Assembly (NCBI GenBank): GCA_039972875.1
Contig: JBDWMA010000042.1
Location: 434,001 to 498,000, forward strand
Direction of reading: 5' to 3'
DNA: 64,000 nucleotides
Source of the DNA: Pseudoruegeria sp039972875
Lineage (GTDB): Bacteria > Pseudomonadota > Alphaproteobacteria > Rhodobacterales > Rhodobacteraceae
The translations under genes were made by a program, and so were the position numbers. A model generated the notes under the pieces. That model ran no database searches. It saw nothing but the letters and a program-made list of their open reading frames with translations, and had not been told where the DNA came from. Of this stretch, positions 25,364-34,777 are shown piece after piece (the stretch's first letter is position 1; the number at the start of each line of letters is the position of its first letter).

Positions 25364-26587
25364 ATGCGCCTGATGATTTCTTTTGCGGCCCTATTGATGT
25401 CTGTTTTTCTGCTGCAGCTGTCGACAGGGGGCGTAGGCCCCCTTGATGCGTTATCCGGGCTCGCATTGGGGTTTACCCCAACCGAAGTAGGCTTCCTCGG
25501 CTCAGCACATTTCGTCGGTTTTTTGATCGGATGCTGGTGGGCCCCGCGCTTGCTTGGCAATGTGGGCCATGCCCGCGCCTTTTCAGCATTTGCGGCAACG
25601 GGTGCCATTGGTTTGCTCTGTCATATGATGATTACAACCCCTTTGGCATGGTCCATCATGCGGATCGGATCCGGCATGTGCGTTGCCGGGTGCTATACAA
25701 TTATCGAAAGCTGGCTCAACGCCAAAGTCACCAATGAAAATCGCGGCCGCGCTATGGGGACATACCGGATCGTCGACATGGGTGGTTCGCTGGTTGCGCA
25801 GACGTTGATAGCCTTTTTGGAACCGGCGCATTTCATTTCCTATAACCTCTTGGCCATTTTATGTTGCGCCTGTTTGATCCCTTTGACTCTGACAACCGCC
25901 AAACAGCCCGAAGTCCCCGCAGCCCCGCGTCTAAGGCCATTCATGGCATGGCACAAATCCCCCCTGTCCGCAGCCGGTGTTATCGTTGCGGGTCTGACAA
26001 GTGCTGCCTTTCGAATGGTTGGGCCCATTTATGGGCAAGAAGTTGGTTTGCGGGCCGATCAAATCGGTCTGTTTCTGGCCGCGTTTGTTGCAGGTGGCGC
26101 ATTGGCACAATACCCAGCCGGATGGCTTGCGGACAAATATGATCGGCGCTGGGTTCTTATTTGGTTGTCGATTGCGGCGATGTTTTCATGTGCGACGACG
26201 GCTTTTGCGGGCTCCGGTGGAACTTATGCGGTTATGGCAGGGGCTGTTGTCTTTGGACTAACCACATTTCCCATATTTTCCGTATCCGCCTCACATGCTC
26301 ATGACTTTGCAGACAGCCATGAACGGGTCGAGCTATCGGCCGCTCTGATGTTTCTATTTGCGATCGGTGCGATTGCCAGCCCAATGATATCATCCGCTCT
26401 TATCGGTAAATTCGGACCTGCCTCATTGTTTGTCTTCATCGCTTGTGCGCACATGGTCCTTGTCATATTCGGCCTGTCTAGGATGTTGGTCCGCCCGACC
26501 AGCACGACGCGAACCCCCTATGTCTATTCCCCCAGAACATCCTTTACGATCGGCCGGCTTCTGGGTAGCGAAAGGGACAAGCGCTAG
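25364..26587 (+). CDS. Major facilitator superfamily transporter (YcaD-like)
   Basis: A 407-residue integral membrane protein with about 12 hydrophobic spans. It resembles the YcaD/UMF branch of the MFS: the first half carries ESWLNAKVTNENRGRAMGTY and the loop between helices 8 and 9 reads GWLADKYDRRWVL, the typical MFS motif A. It exports or imports an unidentified small solute by proton coupling. It lies between yceI and metG with no clear functional link. Confidence 0.85.
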   Translation: MRLMISFAALLMSVFLLQLSTGGVGPLDALSGLALGFTPTEVGFLGSAHFVGFLIGCWWAPRLLGNVGHARAFSAFAATGAIGLLCHMMITTPLAWSIMRIGSGMCVAGCYTIIESWLNAKVTNENRGRAMGTYRIVDMGGSLVAQTLIAFLEPAHFISYNLLAILCCACLIPLTLTTAKQPEVPAAPRLRPFMAWHKSPLSAAGVIVAGLTSAAFRMVGPIYGQEVGLRADQIGLFLAAFVAGGALAQYPAGWLADKYDRRWVLIWLSIAAMFSCATTAFAGSGGTYAVMAGAVVFGLTTFPIFSVSASHAHDFADSHERVELSAALMFLFAIGAIASPMISSALIGKFGPASLFVFIACAHMVLVIFGLSRMLVRPTSTTRTPYVYSPRTSFTIGRLLGSERDKR

Positions 26588-26643
26588 CCTTCCCTGAATT
26601 CATCCGCTAAAGCAGAGCCAACTCGAACAAAGGGCTCCTTTTT

Positions 26644-28362
26644 ATGGCACGGATTCTCGTCACTTCGGCGATCCCCTACATCAACGGGATTAAGCATTTG
26701 GGCAACCTCGTCGGCAGTCAGCTGCCTGCGGATCTATACGCCCGCTATATGCGTCAACGCGGCAATGAAGTGATGTTCATTTGCGCCACAGACGAACATG
26801 GTACACCCGCGGAGTTGGCGGCGGCCAAAGCAGGTAAACCTGTTGATGAATTTTGCGCGGAAATGCACCAAGTACAGGCTGATATCGCAAATGGGTTTCG
26901 TCTGTCTTTTGATCATTTTGGTCGGTCCTCCTCGCAACGAAACCGCGATCTGACCCAGCACTTTGCAGGCAAACTGGCAGAAAACGGTTTGATCGAAGAA
27001 GTTGAAGAAAAACAGGTCTATTCAAACGCCGATGGTCGATTTTTACCAGACCGCTACATTGAGGGAACGTGCCCCAATTGCGGATACGACAAAGCCCGCG
27101 GCGATCAGTGTGAAAATTGTACAAAGCAGCTCGATCCAACCGACCTGATTGATCCGCGCAGCGCTGTATCAGGGTCCACCGATCTGGAAATCCGTGAAAC
27201 CAAACATTTATACTTGCGTCAGTCTTCTTTGAGAGGGGATCTGGACGCATGGATTAATAGCAAGACCGACTGGCCAATCCTTACAACCTCCATTGCGAAA
27301 AAATGGCTTCATGACGGCGATGGCCTACAAGATCGCGGCATCACGCGGGATCTCAACTGGGGTGTGCCTGTTAAAAAAGGCACCGAAGACTGGCCCGGCA
27401 TGGAAGGCAAAGTTTTTTACGTCTGGTTTGATGCACCCATCGAATACATCGCGGGCACCGCAGAATGGGCCGATGCGAATGGCAAATCAGATGCGGATTG
27501 GCAGCGGTGGTGGCGCACCGATATGGGGGCAGATGACGTCACCTATGTACAGTTCATGGGCAAAGACAACGTACCTTTCCATACGCTTTCGTTCCCCGCG
27601 ACGATTAAAGGATCAGGCGAACCATGGAAATTGGTCGATTACATCAAATCATTCAACTATTTGAACTATGATGGCGGCCAATTCTCGACGTCCCAAGGAC
27701 GTGGCATCTTTATGGATCAGGCCTTGGAAATCCTACCAAGCGATTACTGGCGCTGGTGGCTTCTAAGCCATGCCCCTGAAAATTCAGACAGCGAATTCAC
27801 CTGGGAAAACTTCCAAACGTCTGTGAACAAAGATTTGGCTGATGTTCTAGGGAATTTCGTTTCGCGTGTTACAAAATTCTGCCGTTCGAAATTTGGTGAG
27901 ATTGTTCCTACCGGTGGTGCATATGGCGATGCTGAAACGGCATTGATGGCTGAACTCGATCGCCGCACCCGCGCTTATGAAACCCATATGGGGGCGATGG
28001 AAGTTCGCAAAGCCGCCAATGAACTGCGCGCAATTTGGGTTGCTGGGAATGAATATCTTCAGGGTGCTGAACCTTGGGCTAAGTTCAAAACCGATCCTGA
28101 CGCAGCGGCCGCTGTCATCCGTTTGTCTTTAAACCTTATTCGCGTTTATGCCGTGCTGTCAGCGCCCTTTATTCCTGATGCCAGTGAAAAAATGCGGAGC
28201 GCCCTAAAAACCGACAATGATCAATGGCCGGACACAATGTCCGAAGCACTTTCTGCTCTTCCAGAAGGGCACGAATTTGAGGTGCCAGAAGTGAGTTTTG
28301 CTAAAATCACCGACGCTCAACGGGAAGACTGGCAATCACGGTTTTCGGGTGTCCGCGACTAA
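26644..28362 (+). CDS. metG: Methionine--tRNA ligase
   Basis: A 572-residue class I synthetase. The HIGH motif appears as H18-L-G-N21, and a four-Cys zinc knuckle (CPNCG ... CENC) lies near residues 142-158. The KMSKS loop is unusual: the corresponding segment reads Q346-F-S-T-S350, so both lysines are replaced. Related enzymes of this alphaproteobacterial type are recalled to read KFSTS; here the first Lys is also lost. The anticodon-binding helical domain follows (about 400-560). There is no C-terminal dimerisation domain. The enzyme charges tRNA-Met and is essential. A strong terminator follows at 28396-28428. Confidence 0.96.
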   Translation: MARILVTSAIPYINGIKHLGNLVGSQLPADLYARYMRQRGNEVMFICATDEHGTPAELAAAKAGKPVDEFCAEMHQVQADIANGFRLSFDHFGRSSSQRNRDLTQHFAGKLAENGLIEEVEEKQVYSNADGRFLPDRYIEGTCPNCGYDKARGDQCENCTKQLDPTDLIDPRSAVSGSTDLEIRETKHLYLRQSSLRGDLDAWINSKTDWPILTTSIAKKWLHDGDGLQDRGITRDLNWGVPVKKGTEDWPGMEGKVFYVWFDAPIEYIAGTAEWADANGKSDADWQRWWRTDMGADDVTYVQFMGKDNVPFHTLSFPATIKGSGEPWKLVDYIKSFNYLNYDGGQFSTSQGRGIFMDQALEILPSDYWRWWLLSHAPENSDSEFTWENFQTSVNKDLADVLGNFVSRVTKFCRSKFGEIVPTGGAYGDAETALMAELDRRTRAYETHMGAMEVRKAANELRAIWVAGNEYLQGAEPWAKFKTDPDAAAAVIRLSLNLIRVYAVLSAPFIPDASEKMRSALKTDNDQWPDTMSEALSALPEGHEFEVPEVSFAKITDAQREDWQSRFSGVRD

Positions 28363-28395
28363 GCTCATTTCGTCCCAGACGAATTTTAACAATAG

Positions 28396-28428
28396 AAAAA
28401 GGCACCTCTTTTACAGAGGTGCCTTTTT
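28396..28428. terminator. Bidirectional rho-independent terminator between metG and ompA-like gene
   Basis: GGCACCTCT (28401-28409) and AGAGGTGCC (28415-28423) pair perfectly around a TTTAC loop. Five A residues precede and five T residues follow the stem, so the structure works on both strands for the two convergent genes. Confidence 0.93.
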
Positions 28429-28450
28429 CGCGACGTCACATTGCACCAGC

Positions 28451-28912
28451 TTAGGTACCGCATTTCTTAGCCCAGATGATCACACGTCGGTTACGCGCAT
28501 CCCCACCTGCGATGCCTGCGAGGGGTTCTGCCTCGCCCTTGCCTTCTATTTCAATAGGAGGGCCATCGGTTGATAAAGATTGCAAAAGCTTTGCTTGAAT
28601 GTGTTCCGCGCGTTTTATCGATACCGTCAAATTCGTCTGTGCAGAACCAGTCGTGTCAGAATGCCCGACTAATTTCAGACACGTCCCATCCATAATTGAA
28701 GTCTTCAAGACTTCTGTTAAAGCAGCCAACCGCGTTTCAGAGTCCGCCGTGAGCTGTGCAGAACCAGATCGGAAAAACAGCGCATCTGTTTCCAAGTTCA
28801 AACCATCCGCGGTCGCTGCACTTTGCGCGACAGTGACGTCGGCAGACATCAGGGCAAATCCTGTGACAAAGACAAGGCCTTTTACCGACCGTTTCAAAAC
28901 ACGTGTTACCAT
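28451..28912 (-). CDS. OmpA-family protein
   Basis: A 153-residue protein with an N-terminal signal-like segment (about 1-30, LVFVTGFALMSADVTVAQSA) and a C-terminal OmpA/MotB peptidoglycan-binding domain (about 40-150). Motifs include LFFRSGSAQLTADSETRLAAL, KLVGHSDTTGS and the closing GDARNRRVIIWAKK. Only the peptidoglycan-binding module is present, without a beta-barrel, so it is a periplasmic cell-wall-binding protein. It faces metG across the terminator. Confidence 0.88.
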   Translation of the reverse strand: MVTRVLKRSVKGLVFVTGFALMSADVTVAQSAATADGLNLETDALFFRSGSAQLTADSETRLAALTEVLKTSIMDGTCLKLVGHSDTTGSAQTNLTVSIKRAEHIQAKLLQSLSTDGPPIEIEGKGEAEPLAGIAGGDARNRRVIIWAKKCGT

Positions 28913-29068
28913 CAGCCTCTCCTAATTTAGAGCTCAGCTAACACGCGTTGTCCTAATTTTTTGTGAACACGATTTTTCAAAAAACATTCGGAAACCTCTG
29001 GGATGTTTACCATTTTTTTCCGACTCGCCTGCATAGCTCAATGGGTAGTAATCAATAACGAGGTATGA

Positions 29069-30208
29069 ATGGCACAGGATAGAATGGTTTGGCTTGATGC
29101 TCTGCGCCTCATAGCTGGCGTATCCATGGTGGGGCTACACGCCTCATCAGATGCCCAAGGCCTTCCCTATCCTGATGCTGCTATCACCGAAAAAATATTC
29201 CCGCTTGTGACGCGCGCCTTTATCTATACCGCGCGCACGGAGCTCTTCATATTGATATCGGTATTCCTACTCTTGTTGTCCTTGCAGTCGCGTCCCCGTG
29301 AGTACGCATCAACAATCACACAGCAGGTAAAGCGCCTTCTTATTCCATTTTTATTCTGGGTCGCATTTTATGCGTGCTGGAACTTCATCAAGGCCAATGC
29401 GTTCGGGTATGCTGGCTCACACATCGAAAACCTGACTCAGCCCGTCACATGGGCCAGGTACCTCTTATTAGGGGATGTAAAATACCACATGCATTTTTTA
29501 CCAACTCTTTTTGGTATTCTCTTGTTTTTCCCACTATTCAAACATGCAGTAAAACGCCCGTGGATCGGATTTGTCATTCTCCTTACGCTGCTCTGCAAGC
29601 GTGAGGCGGACATCTATTTATGGTCCAACTTCAAAGATCTCTCAATATTTCCATTCATCCTGAGAACAGTCAAAATTGTTGCCTATATTGGGTATGGGTT
29701 TGTAGCAGCCTCCATGCTGGGAATTTACCAACGAAAGCACGCCCTGAGCCGCCCTGTGTATTACTTGATCCTACTCATTGGTTTGGTTCTGTTAACCACT
29801 AAACTAAGGCACACCTATCTAATCGCCACCTCAGGAACATGGGTCTACATGGATCCGTTTGCCTATTGGGCCGATTATCTTATGCCCATTGTACTGTTCC
29901 TTGTTGCAATGTCCGCATCCCATAAACACTGGCCGGACATCATCTCGCGCGCAGCTCCTTACAGCTTTGGCATTTACCTTTGCCATCCCATCTTTTTGGA
30001 TTTCGCCGAAGTACAATTCCACGCCTCTCCCCTTGGACCAAGTGCTCAGTTCTTGGTTGAGTGTAGCTTTGCAATAATTGCGACAAGCTTTTTCGTGATC
30101 GCAATATCTAGAATTCGCTCCCTAGCTTGGACCGTTGGCCTTGGGCCAATTCCCACGCTTAGGCTGCGCCCCTTTATCCAACGTTCACAGGAGAAAGTGC
30201 ATGTTTGA
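29069..30208 (+). CDS. Acyltransferase family 3 membrane protein (O-acyltransferase)
   Basis: A 379-residue protein with about ten membrane spans. It matches the acyltransferase-3 (OafA/YrhL/WecH-like) family: MVWLDALRLIAGVSMVGLHA at the N-terminus includes the family's early conserved Asp and the His at the end of helix 1, and an YSFGIYLCHPIFLDF segment lies near the C-terminus. These enzymes transfer acetyl or succinyl groups to sugars on the periplasmic side. It is the first gene of the polysaccharide operon (overlapping the next gene by 8 bases), so it probably decorates the polymer. A GAGG site lies just upstream of the ATG. Confidence 0.85.
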   Translation: MAQDRMVWLDALRLIAGVSMVGLHASSDAQGLPYPDAAITEKIFPLVTRAFIYTARTELFILISVFLLLLSLQSRPREYASTITQQVKRLLIPFLFWVAFYACWNFIKANAFGYAGSHIENLTQPVTWARYLLLGDVKYHMHFLPTLFGILLFFPLFKHAVKRPWIGFVILLTLLCKREADIYLWSNFKDLSIFPFILRTVKIVAYIGYGFVAASMLGIYQRKHALSRPVYYLILLIGLVLLTTKLRHTYLIATSGTWVYMDPFAYWADYLMPIVLFLVAMSASHKHWPDIISRAAPYSFGIYLCHPIFLDFAEVQFHASPLGPSAQFLVECSFAIIATSFFVIAISRIRSLAWTVGLGPIPTLRLRPFIQRSQEKVHV

Positions 30209-31604
30209 AACAAAGCGCTCTGACGGCCTGATTTTACAAACAGTGATCACAAATCGGCATCTTTGTGCCACAACGTTTCAGAAGATGGAAACATTCCTTA
30301 ATCATCAACTTAAGGTTGGCATCAGGGCTGTCATTTTTGACTTTTCCGCCGTTCAATCCATCGATTACACGGCCCTTTCTGCGTTGTTAGAAGTGTATCG
30401 CACCTTTGACGGCCCAATGACATTGGCGTACTGTGGGCTCCCGAAGCATGAAGCCTTTGCCGATAGCAGCTGCAGTCTTTCGCAACTTTTGCCATTATAT
30501 ACTGATCCTAATCATGCACTGTCTGACCCCGCCTTTTCAAAATTAGAGATGGCCACACTAAATGGTATTGTCTTGGCAGGGGGCGCGGCACAAAACGTTC
30601 TCCCCAGTTTTCTACCCACATCTTTACTCCCGCTCATGGGGAAAAGCTTTTTGCATCATACGTTGGAAGGGATGCAAAACGCTGGGATCCGAAACGCAAT
30701 TGTTGATACAGGCTCGTTTGGCTCAATCATTCGCAAGTCACTGATGACAACACAGTTCAAAACAATCAACCTAGGCTTTTTAAACGATCATCCTGCGCAA
30801 ACGCCGAAAGGCTCGTACAATACAATCGAACGATTATCTCAGCTGAACAACACCCTCTCAGCATTTTCGAACGACACAGTGATTTCAATCGGCAATGCTA
30901 TGCCGGACGTTGATTTTGCCAAGGCCTTTCGGGAGCACAAAGAGCGTAAAGCAGATATAACGGTATGTGTGTCAGGAGCGCGGTCACACTCTTCGGCAGA
31001 GATACAAGAGTTATTGGCCTACAATCCCAGCATATTGAACGCGGTGTTTACAGGATGTCTGTTTTTCAGAAACGGGCTCTTTGAAGATTTTGAAGTGCCT
31101 GATCAACACGCGACGTTGAGCCAAGTTCTCAAGAAAATTGCTGAAACAGGTGGGGCAATTCACTTTCATTTTTCACAAAGCAAAGGCAGAGTCGTTACAA
31201 ATCTGCGGTCCTATTTTGAAGTCCTTTCACATTCATTGGTCGGTGGATATCAATCCGTATCTCAATCGTTGACTGCGAATAAGAATGGAGTGTGGTTACA
31301 TCCAGAGGCCGAGGTTTCGTCGACAGCAGACATACGTGGGCCTTGCTACATTGGTGCAGGTGTCAAAATATCAGCCAAGGCCGAGTTACAAGGGCCTGTC
31401 GCAATCGAAAGCGGTTGTGAAATTGGTCAAGGGGCGCGGATTCATCACAGCGTTATCTCAAACGAACACAGAGCCCCCCCACGTGCACTCAGAAGAGATG
31501 TCATTGCCTTTATGGATTGGGTTGGCCCATTAGCCACGCCGGCTTTCACACAAACCAATCAGGCCCCAAAACAACATGTTCGTCTGGGTATGGGGTTCAA
31601 TTAA
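30201..31604 (+). CDS. STAS domain - nucleotidyltransferase-like - beta-helix fusion
   Basis: The ATG at 30201 overlaps the previous stop and follows GGAGA, giving 467 residues. Residues 1-105 look like a STAS (anti-sigma-antagonist) domain: VIFDFSAVQSIDYTALSALL, with T57 at the phosphorylatable Ser/Thr position after D55. Residues of about 120-340 resemble a sugar-phosphate nucleotidyltransferase: LNGIVLAGGAA then LLPLMGKSFLHHTLEGM. The catalytic Arg and Lys of the usual GxGxR...PK motif are missing (Asn and Thr stand there), so activity is doubtful. Residues of about 385-440 form hexapeptide-type turns of a left-handed beta-helix. The order is unusual. Its place before a glycosyltransferase gene (TAATG overlap) suggests a regulatory or scaffold role in polymer synthesis. 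Confidence 0.65.
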   Translation: MFETKRSDGLILQTVITNRHLCATTFQKMETFLNHQLKVGIRAVIFDFSAVQSIDYTALSALLEVYRTFDGPMTLAYCGLPKHEAFADSSCSLSQLLPLYTDPNHALSDPAFSKLEMATLNGIVLAGGAAQNVLPSFLPTSLLPLMGKSFLHHTLEGMQNAGIRNAIVDTGSFGSIIRKSLMTTQFKTINLGFLNDHPAQTPKGSYNTIERLSQLNNTLSAFSNDTVISIGNAMPDVDFAKAFREHKERKADITVCVSGARSHSSAEIQELLAYNPSILNAVFTGCLFFRNGLFEDFEVPDQHATLSQVLKKIAETGGAIHFHFSQSKGRVVTNLRSYFEVLSHSLVGGYQSVSQSLTANKNGVWLHPEAEVSSTADIRGPCYIGAGVKISAKAELQGPVAIESGCEIGQGARIHHSVISNEHRAPPRALRRDVIAFMDWVGPLATPAFTQTNQAPKQHVRLGMGFN

Positions 31605-33349
31605 TGTCAGATCTGTATTTCGCAGGTTTTGAATCCCGCACACCAAATCCCTCTATTCCATTGACGCCAAAACGAGAACGTATCTGGCATTTTCTAGCGG
31701 CGTTTAGCCTGGGTTTGGGCGGCTGGTATTGCTATTGGCGTTGGACAGAAACGCTCAACCCAGACGCACTGTTTTTTTCAATCGCGGTCGCAATGTCCGA
31801 GACGCTGGCCCTTATTGGATGCGCCTTATTCTATCATGACATCTGGCGCCAAAACGACACCCCAAAAGCGCCCGCACCCCAAACCCGCCAAGAGGCGGGA
31901 TTGACCCGACATGGACCAATCCTTGTAGATATTCTTATTACAACTTTAGATGAAACTTCTGACATTTTAGAGTTATCTATACAGGACGCATTAAACGTCT
32001 CTGCACCTAAGGGAGTAGTCGGCAAAGTCTATATCCTAGACGACGGATCCCGTGAAAACATAAAACAACTGGCCGCACGCTATGATGTCGGATACATATC
32101 CCGCCCCATCAGTGCTGGGTTTAAGGCAGGCAATCTGCGACATGCCTTGCTCAGGACATCTGGAGATTTTTTTGTAATTTGCGATGCAGATACGCGGTTA
32201 TTTAAAGGGTTTCTTCAAAATACACTTGGGTATTTTCGAGCCCCAAAGACAGCGTGGGTGCAAACGCCACACTGGTTTTATGACATCCCAGAGCCACAAC
32301 AACACCGCCATGTTTCTCGCACCTGGATCGAAAGAATATTTGCAAAAATATTATCCCCCGAGAAAGCACATGATCCCTTTATGTGTGACCCTGGGTTATT
32401 CTTTGATGTTATTCAAAGACGGCGCCATCGCAACAATGCATCGTTTTGTTGCGGCGCGGCCTCGATCCATCGAAAAGAGGCTGTCTTATCAGTTGCCTTG
32501 AAGAACTATGGCGCGAAAATATTAACGTCGCAAGCCAACCAGAACGAGACCCCACACACAAGAATTGCAATGGCGGCGACAGATTTACAACCGTTTAAAT
32601 ATCATGTTTCCGAAGACATCTTCACTTCCATCATGATTCAATCGGACCCTGGCTCAGATTGGCAATCTGTATATCATCCTGATGTCGAAAGTCGCATGTT
32701 AAGCCCTTGGGGCATGAAAGCTTGGACAACGCAACGGTTCAAATATGCCGGGGGAAGTCTCGACATTTGTTTTCGAGAGCGTGTTTTACTCAACAAGCAT
32801 CTCCCCTGGAGAACAAAGCTACACTACTTAGCCACGTTTTGGTCCTATCTCTCTTGTCTCTGGTTACTGATCCTGTTGATGGCCCCCGTCCTGACTCTGC
32901 TGACAGGAAAAGCACCGATTTCAGCACCTTTGATGGATTTTGTTCTTCACCTTGGTCCCTTCTTGCTCATCAACGAATTGGCATTGGTTGTGGGATGTTG
33001 GGGACATGACATAAACAAAGGACGGCAGCTTGCCATTGCTGGCCTTCCTTTAACGTTAAAGGCCCTTTGGGCCGTTATAAAAGGCCAAAAAATCAAGTTC
33101 AAAGCCACCCCTAAGACCCCATTTTTCCCAGATTTTTTGGCATCCGTTCGACCTCATATTGTTTTGATGTCTATAACATTGTTCGCATTGGTTTTTGCAG
33201 TTGTGTCCTTTCTTATTGGGGCTAACTCACTCTCTCTTTCCTTCTTAATCATCAATTTCTTTTGGGCGATGTGGAACATCTACGCGCTTTCTGGCGCACC
33301 CCGCGCAGCCCTATGGAGAAGCCCAATAAGTAACACAGGGAATGAATAA
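31604..33349 (+). CDS. Processive family 2 glycosyltransferase, cellulose-synthase (BcsA)-like
   Basis: A 581-residue inner-membrane enzyme starting at ATG 31604 (overlapping the previous stop). Two N-terminal membrane spans (about 27-46 and 56-77) precede a cytosolic GT-A domain with DDGS (146-149), the D194-A-D196 metal site, a catalytic-base-type SED (336-338) and a QxxRW-like motif that here reads Q377-R-F-K-Y381. About four membrane spans follow (430-580). There is no C-terminal PilZ domain, so direct cyclic-di-GMP control as in BcsA is not expected. The enzyme should polymerise and extrude a beta-linked polysaccharide from a UDP-sugar. The Lys/Tyr version of the acceptor-binding motif suggests that the product may not be plain cellulose. 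Confidence 0.87.
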   Translation: MSDLYFAGFESRTPNPSIPLTPKRERIWHFLAAFSLGLGGWYCYWRWTETLNPDALFFSIAVAMSETLALIGCALFYHDIWRQNDTPKAPAPQTRQEAGLTRHGPILVDILITTLDETSDILELSIQDALNVSAPKGVVGKVYILDDGSRENIKQLAARYDVGYISRPISAGFKAGNLRHALLRTSGDFFVICDADTRLFKGFLQNTLGYFRAPKTAWVQTPHWFYDIPEPQQHRHVSRTWIERIFAKILSPEKAHDPFMCDPGLFFDVIQRRRHRNNASFCCGAASIHRKEAVLSVALKNYGAKILTSQANQNETPHTRIAMAATDLQPFKYHVSEDIFTSIMIQSDPGSDWQSVYHPDVESRMLSPWGMKAWTTQRFKYAGGSLDICFRERVLLNKHLPWRTKLHYLATFWSYLSCLWLLILLMAPVLTLLTGKAPISAPLMDFVLHLGPFLLINELALVVGCWGHDINKGRQLAIAGLPLTLKALWAVIKGQKIKFKATPKTPFFPDFLASVRPHIVLMSITLFALVFAVVSFLIGANSLSLSFLIINFFWAMWNIYALSGAPRAALWRSPISNTGNE

Positions 33350-34679
33350 ATTGCACACTGGAACCCTAAAATCATACCGGCCAAACTTGTTCTTCATACT
33401 CGGTTTGGCAGGAGCCATTAGCCTAGCGGCGTGGACAGAAACCTCGCAAGATGAATTCACCTTCTTAGCTTCCTCCGACGACATTGTTGCAACCGATACA
33501 ACTCCACTTCTCCTATCGGAACATCGGCCCCTAACGTCTTCGGAAATTCAGGCCGCTCACACCGCCTGGTCCTATATTGAGAGCAATACAAACTGGTCCA
33601 CAGGCCTGGTCAATTCAGTTGATGGTTACCCATCGACCACGCTTTGGGAAATTGGCTCTTATATTTTTGCATTAATTGCTTCGGAAAAACTATCAATTAC
33701 GGATCCTAACGAATTCGATAGAAGAACGAACCTTTTGCTAGGTAGCTTAGGTAGAATTGGTTTATTCGAAGGGCTACTTCCAAACAAAGCCTATCACACG
33801 CAAACATTAGAGATGGTGACCTATGAAAATGAGATCAGTATAGACGGGCTTGGCTGGTCTGCGCTGGATGTCATGCGCTGCTTACTCGCGCTCCAAGCAC
33901 TCGTTGAAACAAATCCACAATATAGACCCCAAGTACAACAACTGGTTTCCCGTTGGGATCTAACCGCACTTTCCAGCTCTGGCCGTCTTGTTGGCGCGGA
34001 TAGAGAAACCGATGATGGGTCCATACGGTTCGTACAAGAAGGTCGAATTGGCTATGAACAATATGGAGCAAGGACAGCGATGCGTTTGGGGCTTGACGCG
34101 GCATCTGCTGCATCGGCCAACTCCATCGTAGATTGGAACGAACAATTTGGACACAACGTCCCCATCGACAGGCGAAGTGCGAAAAAATTCGGCGCTATAA
34201 ACCCAACATTAAGCGAACCCTATATCCTAATGGGACTGGAGTTAGGTTGGGACAACGAAAGCGAGATATTAGCGTCTCACATATATCGTTCAATGGAAGC
34301 TCGTTTTCTGAATACCGGACAGTTAACGATGCTATCAGAGGACCATATAAATCAGAACCCGTATTTCCTTTACGGATCATTATATTCAAATGGACGTGAA
34401 TGGGCCGTCGTCGATGAAGATGGCGTTGACCACTCTGAGTTAAGAACAGTTTCACTCAAAGCGAGCTTTGGATGGCATGCGTTATTTGACACAGACTATA
34501 CGGCTTCAGCTCTGGATCAGTTGGCTGAATTGTATTCACCTCAAAAAGGCTGGATGGCAGGGCAATACGAACAGGACAACAGAGCCAATGACATATTTTC
34601 CCTAAATTCCAATGCCGTCGTACTTGAAGCTATACACTATCGTCAATTTGGCCCATTCTTAACACCTAACAATTTATGA
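33342..34679 (+). CDS. DUF3131-domain periplasmic protein, polysaccharide-locus paralogue 1
   Basis: A 445-residue protein with an N-terminal hydrophobic segment (about 15-31) acting as signal or anchor, and a DUF3131 domain (about 65-440) rich in paired helices, as in an (alpha/alpha)-barrel. Landmarks: STTLWEIGSY near residue 98, LLPNKAYHTQT near 150, GLGWSALDVMR near 171, and EGRIGYEQYGAR near 234. DUF3131 genes accompany cellulose-like glycosyltransferases; a role as glycan-processing hydrolase or polymer-binding factor is inferred. The gene overlaps the glycosyltransferase gene by 8 bases and ends the (+) operon. A second copy lies at 37611-39296 on the other strand. Confidence 0.78.
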   Translation: MNKLHTGTLKSYRPNLFFILGLAGAISLAAWTETSQDEFTFLASSDDIVATDTTPLLLSEHRPLTSSEIQAAHTAWSYIESNTNWSTGLVNSVDGYPSTTLWEIGSYIFALIASEKLSITDPNEFDRRTNLLLGSLGRIGLFEGLLPNKAYHTQTLEMVTYENEISIDGLGWSALDVMRCLLALQALVETNPQYRPQVQQLVSRWDLTALSSSGRLVGADRETDDGSIRFVQEGRIGYEQYGARTAMRLGLDAASAASANSIVDWNEQFGHNVPIDRRSAKKFGAINPTLSEPYILMGLELGWDNESEILASHIYRSMEARFLNTGQLTMLSEDHINQNPYFLYGSLYSNGREWAVVDEDGVDHSELRTVSLKASFGWHALFDTDYTASALDQLAELYSPQKGWMAGQYEQDNRANDIFSLNSNAVVLEAIHYRQFGPFLTPNNL

Positions 34680-34777
34680 ATTTTACTGACCCCTTGGAAA
34701 CCCGCTAGGTTTCTTTGCCCGGTGAATAGATTACAAAAACAATTCTTCAGAGAGGGTCAGCAATCCCCGTGTGTGCT

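Noticed and set aside
29028..29060. tRNA-like 5' half (gcatagctcaatgggtag) just before the polysaccharide locus
   Set aside because: Only a D-arm-like stretch is present; there is no anticodon arm, T-arm or acceptor pairing. It could be a chance match or an old attachment remnant, but there is no duplicate or integrase to support that.
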